This document shows positions 27,528-36,510 of a stretch of 46,970 bases of DNA, in pieces. Every line of letters begins with the position of its first letter. Position 1 is the first letter of the stretch. Below the pieces are notes generated by a model that was given only the letters and a program-made list of their open reading frames with translations, was not told the DNA's origin and ran no database searches. This DNA comes from Gemmatimonadaceae bacterium (lineage in GTDB: Bacteria > Gemmatimonadota > Gemmatimonadetes > Gemmatimonadales > Gemmatimonadaceae), in contig JAJAYP010000057.1 of NCBI GenBank assembly GCA_026786185.1, forward strand, positions 1-46,970, read 5' to 3'. Both the position numbers and the translations under genes were made by a program.

Positions 27528-28256
27528 TCAGATCCGCCCTTCGCGAACGAGCAGCGCGATGACCGTCGTGCCGAATCCTTCCAGCAGGTTGTCGAGCCGG
27601 TTCAGCCGGTTCGCCAGGATGTTGTACCCGAACGTCGCGGGGATTGCGACGCTGAGAGCCGCGGCGGTGGCGACGAGCGCCTCCGCCACACCCGGCGCCA
27701 CCGCGGCCAGGTTGCCGGACCCTGTCGTGGCGATGCCGACGAAGGCGCTGATGATGCCGAGCACCGTGCCGAGCAGTCCGATGAGCGGGCTCGCCGAGCC
27801 GATCGTCGCGAGCCATGGAAGGAATCGGCCGAGGCGGTCGCGCTCCGCCAGCGATTCCGCGTCCATCACGAGGCGCAACGTCTCGACACGTGACGCCGCG
27901 GCCGTCGGCGCCAGCTGCGCGATCGCCTCTCCGCCGTGCTGGTCGGTGCGCATGGCACCGGATCCGATGAACTGGAAGGCACGCACGAGCAACCGATGCG
28001 AGGCGCTCGGTGAGGCGTGCTTCACGGACACACCGACGGAATCGAGACCGCCCGCACGCTCGATCTCTCGCGCGAACGCAGTGGACGACCGCAGCGCCCG
28101 CGTGAGCTCCCGGCCGACGCCGAGCATGATCGCCCAACTGACGAGGGAGAGCACGACGAGGATCACCAGCACCACCTGCGTCGCCGTGCTGGCGTGCAGG
28201 ATGAGTTCCTTGGCCGAAGTCGGCACGGCGCCGGCCGACTGCAACAGAAGCATCAT
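27528..28256 (-). CDS. tolQ: TolQ/ExbB family proton-channel subunit
   Basis: The 242-residue product has a first membrane helix near residues 25-47 ('VVLVILVVLSLVSWAIM'), a cytoplasmic region, and two more helices in 'SPLIGLLGTVLGIISAF' and 'EALVATAAALSVAIPA', the conserved ExbB/TolQ signatures. It is the stator core of the Tol motor. The start is the ATG at 28256 (ATGATG), a few bases after the epimerase stop; the track extension to 28580 is a shadow of the epimerase. Confidence 0.94.
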   Translation of the reverse strand: MMLLLQSAGAVPTSAKELILHASTATQVVLVILVVLSLVSWAIMLGVGRELTRALRSSTAFAREIERAGGLDSVGVSVKHASPSASHRLLVRAFQFIGSGAMRTDQHGGEAIAQLAPTAAASRVETLRLVMDAESLAERDRLGRFLPWLATIGSASPLIGLLGTVLGIISAFVGIATTGSGNLAAVAPGVAEALVATAAALSVAIPATFGYNILANRLNRLDNLLEGFGTTVIALLVREGRI

Positions 28257-28260
28257 GCGC

Positions 28261-29238
28261 TCACGCGGTGCGGGGAGACCGGCGCCGCGCGTCGTGCCGC
28301 GCCGCGAACGCCGCGTAGCTGCGCGCGAGTCCTTCATCGAGATCCACCTGGGGACGCCAGTCGAGCAGGCGAGCGGCCTTGCTGATGTCGACGAACGACT
28401 CCTGCTGCTCGCCGGGCCGATGCGGCGCATACTCGATGTCGAGCTCACGCTTCGCCGCCACATGCAGCACCTCCGCCAGCCGCAGCACAGGCGTGCCGAT
28501 GCCGGTGCCGATGTTGAAGGCACGCGAGTCGAGCAGCGCGCGCGCCGGCAGCGCTCGTGTGGCGGCACGCCACGTCGCATCCGCGACGTCGGTGACGTAT
28601 ACGTAGTCCCGCGTCTGCAATCCGTCGCCGAAGATGGTCAACGCCTGGCCGTCCAGCAGTCGTCCGCAGAAGATGGCGACGACGCCCGCCTCACCGTGCG
28701 GATCCTGGCGCGGGCCGTAGACGTTGCCGAATCGCAATGCCACGGTGTCGAGCCCGTGCACCCGCGCGTAGTACGCCAGGTACAGCTCCACCGACAGCTT
28801 GGCGATCGCGTACGGCGACTCGGGATCCTTGGTGAACGTCTCGACATTGGGGGGCACAGTATGGTCGCCGTACAGCACGCCGCCTGTGCTGGAGAACACA
28901 AATCGCGTGGCCGGTGAGTGATGCCGGACGGCCTCCAGCAGCGCGAGCGACCCGAGAATGTTGGTCCCCGCATCGAACACCGGTTCCGCCACACTCTTCC
29001 GCACATCCATCTGCGCCGCGAGGTGCACGATGGCAGTGGGGGTCAGCGAGGCGACGAGCGCGGCGGCCGCAGGGTCACGGATGTCGAGCGCATGCACCTC
29101 CGCGCCAGCCGGCACGTTCTCGCGTTTCCCCGTCACGAAGTTGTCCACGACGTGCACTCCCCACCCTTCCGCCAGAAAGCGCTCGGCGACGTGCGACCCG
29201 ATGAAGCCCGCGCCGCCGGTGATCAGGACTGTCGACAT
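28261..29238 (-). CDS. NAD-dependent nucleotide-sugar epimerase/dehydratase (GalE-like)
   Basis: The 325-residue enzyme is an extended short-chain dehydrogenase: 'VLITGGAGFIGSHVAERF' is the NAD-binding motif, 'FSSTGGVLYG' supplies the serine and 'YAIAKLSVELYLAYY' the Tyr-Lys catalytic pair, followed by 'RFGNVYGPRQDPHGEAGVV'. It resembles UDP-glucose 4-epimerase, but the sugar substrate cannot be fixed. It sits between hemA and tolQ and overlaps hemA by one base (TGATG), so a role in surface-polysaccharide supply is an inference from the envelope genes downstream. Confidence 0.88.
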   Translation of the reverse strand: MSTVLITGGAGFIGSHVAERFLAEGWGVHVVDNFVTGKRENVPAGAEVHALDIRDPAAAALVASLTPTAIVHLAAQMDVRKSVAEPVFDAGTNILGSLALLEAVRHHSPATRFVFSSTGGVLYGDHTVPPNVETFTKDPESPYAIAKLSVELYLAYYARVHGLDTVALRFGNVYGPRQDPHGEAGVVAIFCGRLLDGQALTIFGDGLQTRDYVYVTDVADATWRAATRALPARALLDSRAFNIGTGIGTPVLRLAEVLHVAAKRELDIEYAPHRPGEQQESFVDISKAARLLDWRPQVDLDEGLARSYAAFAARHDARRRSPRTA

Positions 29239-30548
29239 CAGCTGTCGTCCCGTCGTTCCGGCTCGCGCGGCGGCACGTCCGTCCTCGAGGAGCTGACGTC
29301 ACGCTCGTCCAGGGCGAAGAGGTAGCGCGCCGCGTCGACGATGCCGAGACCATGTCCATTCGCCGCAGCCGCGCGGAGGCGGACCGTGGGCTCGTGCAGG
29401 AACTTGTTCATGAGGGAGTGTGAGAAATGATCGACAGCGGCGCGCTGGTCGGCAGTGAGATCGGGAATGCGGCGGAACGTCTCCGCGAGTTCGCGATCGC
29501 GCATGCGATTCATCTCGTCGCGGAACTGGGTGAGCACCGGTACGGCAGCGAGTCCAGCCACCCACTGCCAGAATTTTTCGACCTCGGCCGTCACCACCGC
29601 CTCGGCCGCAGGCAGCGCGCCGTGACGACGGGCGAGATTGGAATTCACAACGGCGTGCAGGTCATCCATGTCGTACAGGAACACATTGTCGAGCTGGGCG
29701 ACCGCTGGATCGACGTCGCGCGGCACGGCAATGTCGAGAATGCAGAGCGGCCGATCACCCCGACGCGCGACGGCCGCGCGGACGCGCTCCGCACTGACCA
29801 CCGGGCGTGGTGCGGCGGTGGAACAGAGCAGCAGGTCGACGTCGGCCAGCGCCTCCCACGCGTCGTCGTAATGCACAGCGGTCGCGCCGTACTGCGCGGC
29901 GAGCTCCGACGCTCGCGCGAAGGTGCGATTGGCCACGACGGCGGCCCGGACCCCCTCCTGCTGCAGTGAGGCCAGCGCGAGCTCGGCCATCTCTCCCGCG
30001 CCGAGGACCATCGCGCGCCGTCCGGCGAGCCTGCCGAAGATCTTCTTGGAGAGCTGGACCGCAGCCGAACTGACGCTCAGTGCGCCGTGGCCGAGCGTCG
30101 TCTCGCTGCGCACGCGTCCCCCCACGAGCAAGGCACTCTGGAAGAGCCGGTTCAGCACTGTGCCCGCGGCAGGCCGGCAGCCCTCCCACGCGTCGCGCAC
30201 CTGCCCGTGGATCTGCGCCTCACCGACGACCATCGAATCCATTCCCGACGCGACGCGAAAGAGATGCGCTACGGCGTCGCGGTCGCGCCGCACGTATCCG
30301 TACGCACTCGCATCGGCGTCGAGCCGTTGCGACAGCAGCGCCCACCCCGCCGACACGGCGTCTCCCTCGCCCTCGACCAGGTACAGCTCGGTGCGATTGC
30401 ACGTCGACAGCAACACGCCTTCGCGCGTACGCGCGCCGTCGCGCAGGTGAGCGAGTGCAGGGAGCACGTCGGGACCACGAAACGCGAGCCGCTCGCGTAC
30501 ATCGAGCGGTGCGCCGTGATGGCTCACGCCGACGACGATCACCGCCAT
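29238..30548 (-). CDS. hemA: Glutamyl-tRNA reductase
   Basis: The 436-residue enzyme reduces glutamyl-tRNA to glutamate-1-semialdehyde, the first committed step of C5 tetrapyrrole synthesis. 'LLSTCNRTELYLVEG' holds the catalytic cysteine (Cys50), 'GMDSMVVGEAQIHGQV' and 'VLGAGEMAELAL' follow (tRNA binding and NADPH binding), and a C-terminal dimerisation helix is present. The tail has about 30 extra polar residues. It overlaps the siroheme gene by ten bases. hemL and hemC are not in the window. Confidence 0.96.
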   Translation of the reverse strand: MAVIVVGVSHHGAPLDVRERLAFRGPDVLPALAHLRDGARTREGVLLSTCNRTELYLVEGEGDAVSAGWALLSQRLDADASAYGYVRRDRDAVAHLFRVASGMDSMVVGEAQIHGQVRDAWEGCRPAAGTVLNRLFQSALLVGGRVRSETTLGHGALSVSSAAVQLSKKIFGRLAGRRAMVLGAGEMAELALASLQQEGVRAAVVANRTFARASELAAQYGATAVHYDDAWEALADVDLLLCSTAAPRPVVSAERVRAAVARRGDRPLCILDIAVPRDVDPAVAQLDNVFLYDMDDLHAVVNSNLARRHGALPAAEAVVTAEVEKFWQWVAGLAAVPVLTQFRDEMNRMRDRELAETFRRIPDLTADQRAAVDHFSHSLMNKFLHEPTVRLRAAAANGHGLGIVDAARYLFALDERDVSSSRTDVPPREPERRDDS

Positions 30549-31147
30549 GCCGACACCCGTGCCGCGAGCTCGCCACTCTCGACGGCGTCGCAGAATCGCT
30601 CGTCGATCAGCAGGTCGGCGCGGCGACGCCAGGACTCCCCCTTGCCGTCGTCGAGCAGTCGCCGGCGCAGCGCGGACAGGTCGGACAGCGCACTCGCGTA
30701 TCGCGCATCGAATCGCATGGCGATCGCATCGCGAATGCGCGCGGCGGCGCTGGGCACGCCACCGGCGCTCACCCCGACGATGAGCGCACCGAGGCGATGC
30801 GTCGCCATCGTCGAGAAGCTGCCCTCGCCCGGCGCGTCGGCGACGTTGACGAGGCGCCCGGCGGTGCGCGCGTCGAGCGCCGCGGCGGCGTTGACCGCCC
30901 GGTCATCGGTCGCGACGACGACGAGCTGTGCGTCCGCGATGTCCGACGTCGCATACGTCCGCGTCATGAGCTCCAGTCGCCCGCCCGACACCCGGTCGTG
31001 CAGCGGCTGGGCGATCGCCGGCGCCACCACACGCACGTGGGCGCCGGCGTCCAGCAACGCCGTCGCCTTGCGTACCGCCACCGCGCCGCCACCGACGACG
31101 AGTGCGCGAACCCCTGCGCCTTCGATGAGAATGGGGAACCCGCTCAC
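30539..31147 (-). CDS. Precorrin-2 dehydrogenase/sirohydrochlorin ferrochelatase (Met8/CysG N-domain type)
   Basis: The 202-residue protein opens with 'FPILIEGAGVRALVVGGGAVAVRKA', the Met8/CysG NAD-binding fold, with 'DARTAGRLVNVADAPGEGSF' and 'VGVSAGGVPSAAARIRDAI' further on. It oxidises precorrin-2 to sirohydrochlorin and may insert iron to make siroheme; in hem operons the same protein type is common upstream of hemA. The GTG at 31147 overlaps the hemX-like stop (GTGA). The dimerisation part at the end looks short, so chelatase activity is uncertain. Confidence 0.88.
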   Translation of the reverse strand: MSGFPILIEGAGVRALVVGGGAVAVRKATALLDAGAHVRVVAPAIAQPLHDRVSGGRLELMTRTYATSDIADAQLVVVATDDRAVNAAAALDARTAGRLVNVADAPGEGSFSTMATHRLGALIVGVSAGGVPSAAARIRDAIAMRFDARYASALSDLSALRRRLLDDGKGESWRRRADLLIDERFCDAVESGELAARVSAWR

Positions 31148-31953
31148 AGAAACCGACCCCGCGCATTCGTCTCCGCGACGCGAAACGCCACGTACAGCAC
31201 GATGACGGCGGCGAACGAGACACTGGAGTAGATCGCGGCGCGCCGCGCTTGCCATCCGCCCACCACTCGCCCGAGCGCGATGCCGGAGACGGCGAGCCAC
31301 GCGCCCATGGCCCAGATCACCTTGAGCACGCTCATCTCGCGGTACGCGAGCGAGTAGGACACCGCCAGCACGACTCCGAGCGTGAGTCCCAGCCAGCCTG
31401 CGATCGCCGCGAGGTGGTTCACACGGTCGAGCGTTGCGAGCGGAGGGAAAAACCGGTAGATCGCCCCGAACCGGCGTGACTTGAGCTCACGGCGCTCGAC
31501 GAGATACATGCAGCCCGCTGCGGCCGCGGTGCCGAACGCGGCGATGCCGAGGAAGCTCAGCGCGATGTGGGCGATCAGCCATGCGCCGCGGACGCCCGAC
31601 GGTTCCACGCCGGGAATCAGGCCGATGATGTTGGCGCACATCGTCGCGATCGCCGCCAGAGGCGCCGCCACGAGCGTAAGGCTCACGTCGCGCGCGACCA
31701 CCTCGGCAAACAGCAGCGTTGCGGCGAGGACGAGTCCGGCGAACGAGAGCGACGGCCCGAGTCCTGTGAGCGGCAGCTGGCCCACACGCTGCGCGTACGC
31801 GAACAGGCCGGCAGCGTGCGCCAACAGCCCTGCAGCGAGCAGCGCGGCGACTCCACGCACGGGCGGGCCCACCGGACGCGCAAACGGCGTCGCGGCAAGT
31901 GCCGCGGCGCCGATGTAACAGGTGATGGCGACGAAGTGGGCGATCGCGGTCAT
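31144..31953 (-). CDS. HemX/CcsA-type cytochrome c assembly membrane protein
   Basis: The 269-residue product has about eight membrane helices and belongs to the cytochrome-c assembly (CcsA/HemX) family, with conserved 'AHIALSFLGIAAF' and 'VNHLAAIAGWLGLTLGVVLA' segments. I see no tryptophan-rich haem-handling motif, so it looks closer to HemX, which in Bacillus sits before hemA and affects HemA level. Its place before the siroheme gene and hemA fits that. The terminator of the LysM gene lies just upstream. Confidence 0.8.
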   Translation of the reverse strand: MTAIAHFVAITCYIGAAALAATPFARPVGPPVRGVAALLAAGLLAHAAGLFAYAQRVGQLPLTGLGPSLSFAGLVLAATLLFAEVVARDVSLTLVAAPLAAIATMCANIIGLIPGVEPSGVRGAWLIAHIALSFLGIAAFGTAAAAGCMYLVERRELKSRRFGAIYRFFPPLATLDRVNHLAAIAGWLGLTLGVVLAVSYSLAYREMSVLKVIWAMGAWLAVSGIALGRVVGGWQARRAAIYSSVSFAAVIVLYVAFRVAETNARGRFL

Positions 31954-31975
31954 GGCGGTCGCGTAATCTAATGCA

Positions 31976-32011
31976 CGGACAGGCGTTACGGCATCATGTC
32001 ACGCCTGTCCG
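31976..32011 (-). terminator. Hairpin after the LysM protein gene
   Basis: CGGACAGGCGT and ACGCCTGTCCG form a perfect 11-base stem around a 14-base loop, starting a few bases after the LysM gene stop (32020). No clear T tract follows. It separates the LysM transcript from the hemX-to-lptD run. Confidence 0.7.
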
Positions 32012-32019
32012 GGACTGAC

Positions 32020-33165
32020 TCAGGGCATGCGCGCCGTGATCCGCACACTTTCACCCACGCGAATGGCCGGAAGCTCCTGCGACGTGATGCGGGCCGAGGC
32101 GCCGAACGGCGTCACGCGCACCACTTCGCCGCGCGCGATCTCGATCTCCGGGATCGCGGGCCCGATGTCGCTCGTCATTTCCTTGCGCGGGCGATAGACC
32201 AGGATCTCGTCGCCGATGCGCACGCCATCCTTCGCCGCCAAATCGAACAGGACGTAGTAGTTCAGCGAGGGCAGTACCGTCTTGTCCCGGTGGATGTATC
32301 GGATCTTTGCCGTCTGGCCGGCGTCCATGGCCACCGCAATGGGCGTCTGCGTGGCCCCGGCACCTGCCGTGTCCAGCGGAACGACGAACTGGTCGGTATC
32401 GAGATGGCTGTACAGCTCCACCACCTCCCCGAGCGCCGCGTCGCCGTCACGCGGCGGCCGCACCACCTGCACGATCGCCGTCGGGACGACGACCATGCCG
32501 ACGCCCTCGATGTACTCACCGAGTACGTACGTGAGATACCGTTCCCGTTCGGCCGCGACGCTGCCGGGGGGCGGTGACATCAGGACCTTGTCGTAGAGCT
32601 GGAAGTTGGTCGTCGCGTTGGGCTTCTCGATGCCGGGAATATCGGCGCCGATGAGAACCCGACCCGGACCACGCGGCCCCTTGTCTCCGTCGAAGTACGG
32701 CGCGCGCACCACGTTGCCGATCGCGACCCTCGGCGGCAACGCGGCGTTGGCCATTCCGTCCCGGTTCGGCCGGGGCATGATGCGCGGCGCGAAGATCGTG
32801 GGTCCGGCAACGCGACGTGGCTGCTCGGGCTCCTCGGGCTGCGCGCGAGTGAGCATGCGGGTCGTGTCGGACGGCGACGCACCGGCCGCGACGGCGGCCC
32901 CCGACGTGCGACCAGGCAGGCGAAGGGTCTCGCCCGGATAGATCCAGTGGGGATCCTCGATCTGGTCCGTGTTCAACCGATAGATCTCGGGCCACTGGAA
33001 TGGGTCGCCGAGGTAGGTCTGCGCGAGGTCCCACAGCGTGTCGCCACGCTTGACGATGTGCGTCGCCGAGTCGGTGCGCACGTTCTGCGCACATACACTG
33101 GCGGCGGAGCCGACCAGGACGAGGGCGGCGGCGCTGAATGACCAGCCGAGACGAGGAATCTTCAC
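32020..33165 (-). CDS. Secreted LysM-domain protein
   Basis: With the GTG at 33165 the protein has 381 residues and begins with a clear signal peptide (MKIPRLGWSF, a hydrophobic core, then 'ASVCAQ'). One LysM domain follows at about 36-84 ('HIVKRGDTLWDLAQTYLGDP', 'WIYPGETLRLPG'), so it should bind peptidoglycan in the periplasm. The remaining 300 residues look globular, with 'LNYYVLFDLAAKDGVRIGDE' and a final 'AIRVGESVRITARM', and match no family I recognise. The alternative ATG at 33201 would add 12 residues ahead of the signal. A hairpin follows the stop. Confidence 0.75.
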   Translation of the reverse strand: MKIPRLGWSFSAAALVLVGSAASVCAQNVRTDSATHIVKRGDTLWDLAQTYLGDPFQWPEIYRLNTDQIEDPHWIYPGETLRLPGRTSGAAVAAGASPSDTTRMLTRAQPEEPEQPRRVAGPTIFAPRIMPRPNRDGMANAALPPRVAIGNVVRAPYFDGDKGPRGPGRVLIGADIPGIEKPNATTNFQLYDKVLMSPPPGSVAAERERYLTYVLGEYIEGVGMVVVPTAIVQVVRPPRDGDAALGEVVELYSHLDTDQFVVPLDTAGAGATQTPIAVAMDAGQTAKIRYIHRDKTVLPSLNYYVLFDLAAKDGVRIGDEILVYRPRKEMTSDIGPAIPEIEIARGEVVRVTPFGASARITSQELPAIRVGESVRITARMP

Positions 33166-33282
33166 GCGCTCGAGGGCTGCTGCGCCTACGGAAAGGCGCA
33201 TGGGAAACGGAGGCGCCGCGCCGGAAATGACGGGGCTTGTCCGTAGGACGACTGACCCCTCGGGGGGATACCGGCGGCAGGC

Positions 33283-33299
33283 GCCGGGCCCCGCCCGGC
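33283..33299 (-). terminator. Short GC hairpin after the anti-sigma gene
   Basis: GCCGGGC, a three-base loop and GCCCGGC form a perfect seven-base stem about 20 bases after the anti-sigma stop. There is no T tract, so it may be a weak or factor-assisted terminator. Confidence 0.5.
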
Positions 33300-33320
33300 A
33301 CCCCTCCTTCCCGGGCAACG

Positions 33321-35249
33321 CTAACGCATCGTGAGTCCGCCCGTCCGGTTCTCCCGCGCCTTCTCGCGGACCCGCTGCGCGACGATGCACGCCGCTGCCG
33401 CGCGCCGGGCGACATCCGCACCCGCGACGAACCGCTCCCGATCGAAGCGCGGTCCGAGGGCCGCGCGTGCCGTATCCGCAACCGTCGTCATGCCTGACGG
33501 ATAGGCCGCCGCGGAGAACGTGAAATCCGTCGCAGCCCCTGCGGTGTCGCCCAGGATGAGCCTGGCCCGCGCGCGGTTGATGTAGGCGAGCGACGGCGCA
33601 CAGAACGCACCACGACGCATCGCGGCCAGTGCGGAGTCGGCGTCTGCATGGCCCAGTCGAGCATCTCCATCGCGAAGCGCTGCCGACGAAAGCACGCCGA
33701 AAGCCATGCCTCGGTACCGTTCGCAGCGGGTCCGCCATCCGCCCAGCGTCTCCGCGATCGGCCGGCGACCGGCGGGCAGTTCGCATCGCCGCGCCGCTCT
33801 CTCACGCAGCGCCTTCGTCCGATCATCGTTCGCCGTGGTGCGGGTCGGCCCGGTCCTCACCATGCGCGCCATCATGTAGATGTTGCCATCCGTACCGTTG
33901 TCTGCCTGCCTGCCGCTCCAGAGCGTCCGGGTCGACGAATCGCCGTACGTCATCGCGAGACGAAGCGCGTCCTCGAAGCCGCGATTGGGCACGGGCGCGG
34001 CGCGATACGCTCGATCGAGCGACGCCAACCACGACCGGATGGAATCCCGCAGGGCGGGCGGCTCACGCAACTCCATGTCGTGCAGTGCACCGGCGAGATC
34101 GGCGAGCGCACGCGGGTCCTCCGGATGCTCTTCGACCAGACGCGCCACCCAGCGCAGCGCCTCGCCCGGCTCCTCGATCGCGTTCGCGAACAGCGCCATG
34201 TGATGCAGGCGTTCCGCGTCCAGGTTCCTGGCCCCCCAGAGCCGTTCATGCATCGAGGCGTACTTCCGCTCGCCGCTCTGGAAGAACCGGAACATGTCGA
34301 AACCGCCGATGGTCGATCTCGACGCACGCGCGTAGGCCCAGCCGGCCGGATGGCTCGGGAAGTAGCGCTTGAGCGAATCGGCCACATCCACGGACTGGCG
34401 CGGACGAAAGTGGGATGGGCCGCCGAACCAGGCGGGATCGATGTCACGTGCCGCAACGAATGACGCATACGACGGTTCCCGCGACGCCGTCCCGCCAATG
34501 ATGATCCAGGGCCGCACGCCGTCCGCATCGAACTCGTCCTGCTCGAGATCGAGCACGGTGAGACCGAGCGCCAGGAAGGTGCGCGGGAGTGTGAGGGTCG
34601 CGACGTACGTACCGTCGGGAGCGCGTGTCAGCGTCCCGAGCGAGTCTCCGAGTCCGGCGAACACCTCGCCGCCGAACGCAGACGGATAGGCGCCCGCGCC
34701 CGTGGCCTGTCGCCCAACGAGGATCAGCGTTGGCGTTGGCGACATCCATTCCGCGGGCTGGTACCGCACGCTGAGCTGCCCCCCGGGCACTGGACGAGCG
34801 GGCGAGAAGGTCAGCCGGCTCGTGCCCGCCGCCTCGAGGCTTGCACGATGTGGCCACGCCACGACAGCGGCGACGGCGGCCGCGGCCACGAGCCCCGCAC
34901 CGATGACCATTCGTCGCGACCGGTTGCGGTGCGGGGCGATGCGCGATGCTGATGCGCGAGGCTCGCGTGCAAGCGGATCCCCGACCAGCAGCGTCGGCAT
35001 GGCAGCGACCGTCGCCGCGCGATTCGCCGACGCGTCGATGCGACTCCAGAGTCCCGCCGGGGCAATCGCGCCCTCCGTCGCGCGAAGTGCCGACCCCAAC
35101 CCGCGAATCTCCTCGACGATGCCGCGACACCGCTCACAGTGGGCGAGATGTCGGCCGACCCGCGAGCCGGCCGCGCCGTCGCGATCATCGTCCACGTGCG
35201 CAGAGAGCGCGTCGAAGCCGGGATGAGTCATCCAGAGCTCACTGGTCAT
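33321..35249 (-). CDS. Zinc-finger anti-sigma factor fused to a large extracytoplasmic region
   Basis: The 642-residue protein starts with a ZAS-type anti-sigma domain: His34, Cys38 and Cys41 form HxxxCxxC in 'GRHLAHCERCRG'. A membrane helix follows at about 114-132 ('MVIGAGLVAAAAVAAVVAW'). The remaining 500 residues should lie outside the cytoplasm. They include a beta-rich segment (about 145-240) and a helical, TPR-like part ('EALRWVARLVEEHPEDPRAL', 'AYINRARARLILGDTAGAA'). It should hold the upstream ECF sigma factor until an envelope signal arrives. The ATG at 35249 overlaps the sigma stop (ATGA); the track start at 35651 is a shadow of the sigma gene. The size of the outer part is unusual. 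Confidence 0.85.
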   Translation of the reverse strand: MTSELWMTHPGFDALSAHVDDDRDGAAGSRVGRHLAHCERCRGIVEEIRGLGSALRATEGAIAPAGLWSRIDASANRAATVAAMPTLLVGDPLAREPRASASRIAPHRNRSRRMVIGAGLVAAAAVAAVVAWPHRASLEAAGTSRLTFSPARPVPGGQLSVRYQPAEWMSPTPTLILVGRQATGAGAYPSAFGGEVFAGLGDSLGTLTRAPDGTYVATLTLPRTFLALGLTVLDLEQDEFDADGVRPWIIIGGTASREPSYASFVAARDIDPAWFGGPSHFRPRQSVDVADSLKRYFPSHPAGWAYARASRSTIGGFDMFRFFQSGERKYASMHERLWGARNLDAERLHHMALFANAIEEPGEALRWVARLVEEHPEDPRALADLAGALHDMELREPPALRDSIRSWLASLDRAYRAAPVPNRGFEDALRLAMTYGDSSTRTLWSGRQADNGTDGNIYMMARMVRTGPTRTTANDDRTKALRERAARRCELPAGRRPIAETLGGWRTRCERYRGMAFGVLSSAALRDGDARLGHADADSALAAMRRGAFCAPSLAYINRARARLILGDTAGAATDFTFSAAAYPSGMTTVADTARAALGPRFDRERFVAGADVARRAAAACIVAQRVREKARENRTGGLTMR

Positions 35250-35821
35250 GTCGAACCTCGCAGCAGGTCGCGCAGCTGGCGCCGCGCACGATGAAGTCGC
35301 ACTTCCGAGTTGGCGACGGAAATTCCGAGCGCCTCGGCGATCTCCCGGTGGTCGAAGCCCTCGAGCTCCCGGAGCAGGAAGACGGTCCGATGCTCCTCGG
35401 ACAGGAGCGTCACTGCCTTCTGGATCGTCAGCCGATCCAGCACGTGGTCCGCTCTCGCGACGAGCGAGGCGACGCCGTCGATGCTCACTTCGCGACGGCG
35501 TCGTCCACTTCGCAGCAGGACCAGCGCCTGGCGGACCGCGACGCGACGAAGCCAGGCGGGAAAGGTCGCCGTCGCGCCGGTGAAACCGCGAAGCGCCATT
35601 GGCAGCCGGACGAACAGGTCCTGCGTGACGTCCTCCGCGTCGGCTGAACACCTCGTGTACCGACGCGCGACGGCGAATACCATGTCTCCGTACAACACGA
35701 AGAGCCCGCCCAGCGAGTCCCGGTCGCCTGCGATGGTCAGGTCCAGTCGGTCTCGCAGCGACACCACGACATCGGCGGTGAGCGTCACGGCGGCAGCGGT
35801 TCCGTTTCGTGGGCGGGGCAT
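35246..35821 (-). CDS. ECF-family RNA polymerase sigma factor
   Basis: The 191-residue protein has region 2 ('LYGDMVFAVARRYTRCSADA', 'EDVTQDLFVRLPMAL', 'FPAWLRRVAVRQAL') and region 4 ('LLSEEHRTVFLLRELEGFDH', 'REIAEALGISVANSEVRLHR') and lacks regions 1.1 and 3, as ECF sigma factors do. It directs RNA polymerase to stress or envelope promoters and is coupled to the anti-sigma gene downstream. Its target promoter could not be recognised in the 130 bases upstream. Confidence 0.93.
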   Translation of the reverse strand: MPRPRNGTAAAVTLTADVVVSLRDRLDLTIAGDRDSLGGLFVLYGDMVFAVARRYTRCSADAEDVTQDLFVRLPMALRGFTGATATFPAWLRRVAVRQALVLLRSGRRRREVSIDGVASLVARADHVLDRLTIQKAVTLLSEEHRTVFLLRELEGFDHREIAEALGISVANSEVRLHRARRQLRDLLRGST

Positions 35822-35897
35822 GACTGAGGATGCCGGAAGGGGGCGAAAGCTTACAGTGCTCCCTGTGTGACGCGCCGCGCGCTCCTCACGAAACGAG

Positions 35898-35929
35898 GCG
35901 GCGACGAACCCGAGTGGGTCCGCCGCCGC
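35898..35929 (-). terminator. Strong hairpin after ssb
   Basis: A 14-base stem with a four-base loop lies about 25 bases after the ssb stop. On the transcript the stem is complete, with two G-U pairs. No T tract follows, but the stem is very stable and the next gene (the sigma factor) starts about 75 bases on. Confidence 0.7.
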
Positions 35930-35953
35930 GATCTTTCCACATTCCTGGCCGTG

Positions 35954-36466
35954 TCAGAACGGCAGGTCGTCGTCCTCGTCGGCGAGCGCACCCGGGAAGT
36001 CCTCGAAGTCGTCCCCGCCCGCGCCTGCCTTCGCCTTCGCCGGAGCTGCCGACCGCGCGCGCGTCCCTCCGGCCGCTTCCGCATCCCCGTCCGCGCCCCC
36101 GCTCCGAGATCCGCCGCCCGAGCCTCCGCCGAGCATGATCAGCTCGCGCACATTGATCTCGGTGGAGTATCGCGTCTGGTTCTCCTTGTCCTGCCACTGG
36201 CGATACTCGATCCGCCCTTCCACGTAGAGCTTGTCACCCTTCTTCACATACTTCTCGACGATGTCCGCGAGCTGCGAGCTCTTGGTGTTCCACACCACGC
36301 AGCGATGCCATTCGGTCTTTTCCTGCTTGGATCCGCTCGCATCGTTCCACGATCGGCTTGTGGCGAGCGAGAAGGTCGCGACCCGGTTGCCCCCCGTCGT
36401 CGAGCGAACCTCGGGATCGTTCCCGAGGTTTCCAATCAGCGTCACCTTGTTCAAGCTCCGGCTCAT
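35954..36466 (-). CDS. ssb: Single-stranded DNA-binding protein
   Basis: The 170-residue protein has an OB fold ('LNKVTLIGNLGNDPEVRSTT', 'VATFSLATSRSW', 'EWHRCVVWNTKSSQLADIVE'), a Gly/Ala-rich flexible linker and the acidic tip 'DEDDDLPF' that recruits partner proteins. It coats single-stranded DNA in replication and repair. The start at 36466 is set by the GGAGGAG site three bases upstream; the track extension to 36595 covers the promoter and leader. It is monocistronic, with its own promoter and hairpin. Confidence 0.97.
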   Translation of the reverse strand: MSRSLNKVTLIGNLGNDPEVRSTTGGNRVATFSLATSRSWNDASGSKQEKTEWHRCVVWNTKSSQLADIVEKYVKKGDKLYVEGRIEYRQWQDKENQTRYSTEINVRELIMLGGGSGGGSRSGGADGDAEAAGGTRARSAAPAKAKAGAGGDDFEDFPGALADEDDDLPF

Positions 36467-36469
36467 ACA

Positions 36470-36476
36470 CTCCTCC
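36470..36476 (-). promoter_or_regulatory. ssb: Strong ribosome binding site of ssb
   Basis: GGAGGAG sits three bases before the ATG, the best Shine-Dalgarno match in the window. It fits the high protein level SSB needs. Confidence 0.8.
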
Positions 36477-36510
36477 CTGGGCGAGATGTCGTTGCATCGC
36501 CAACATGCTA

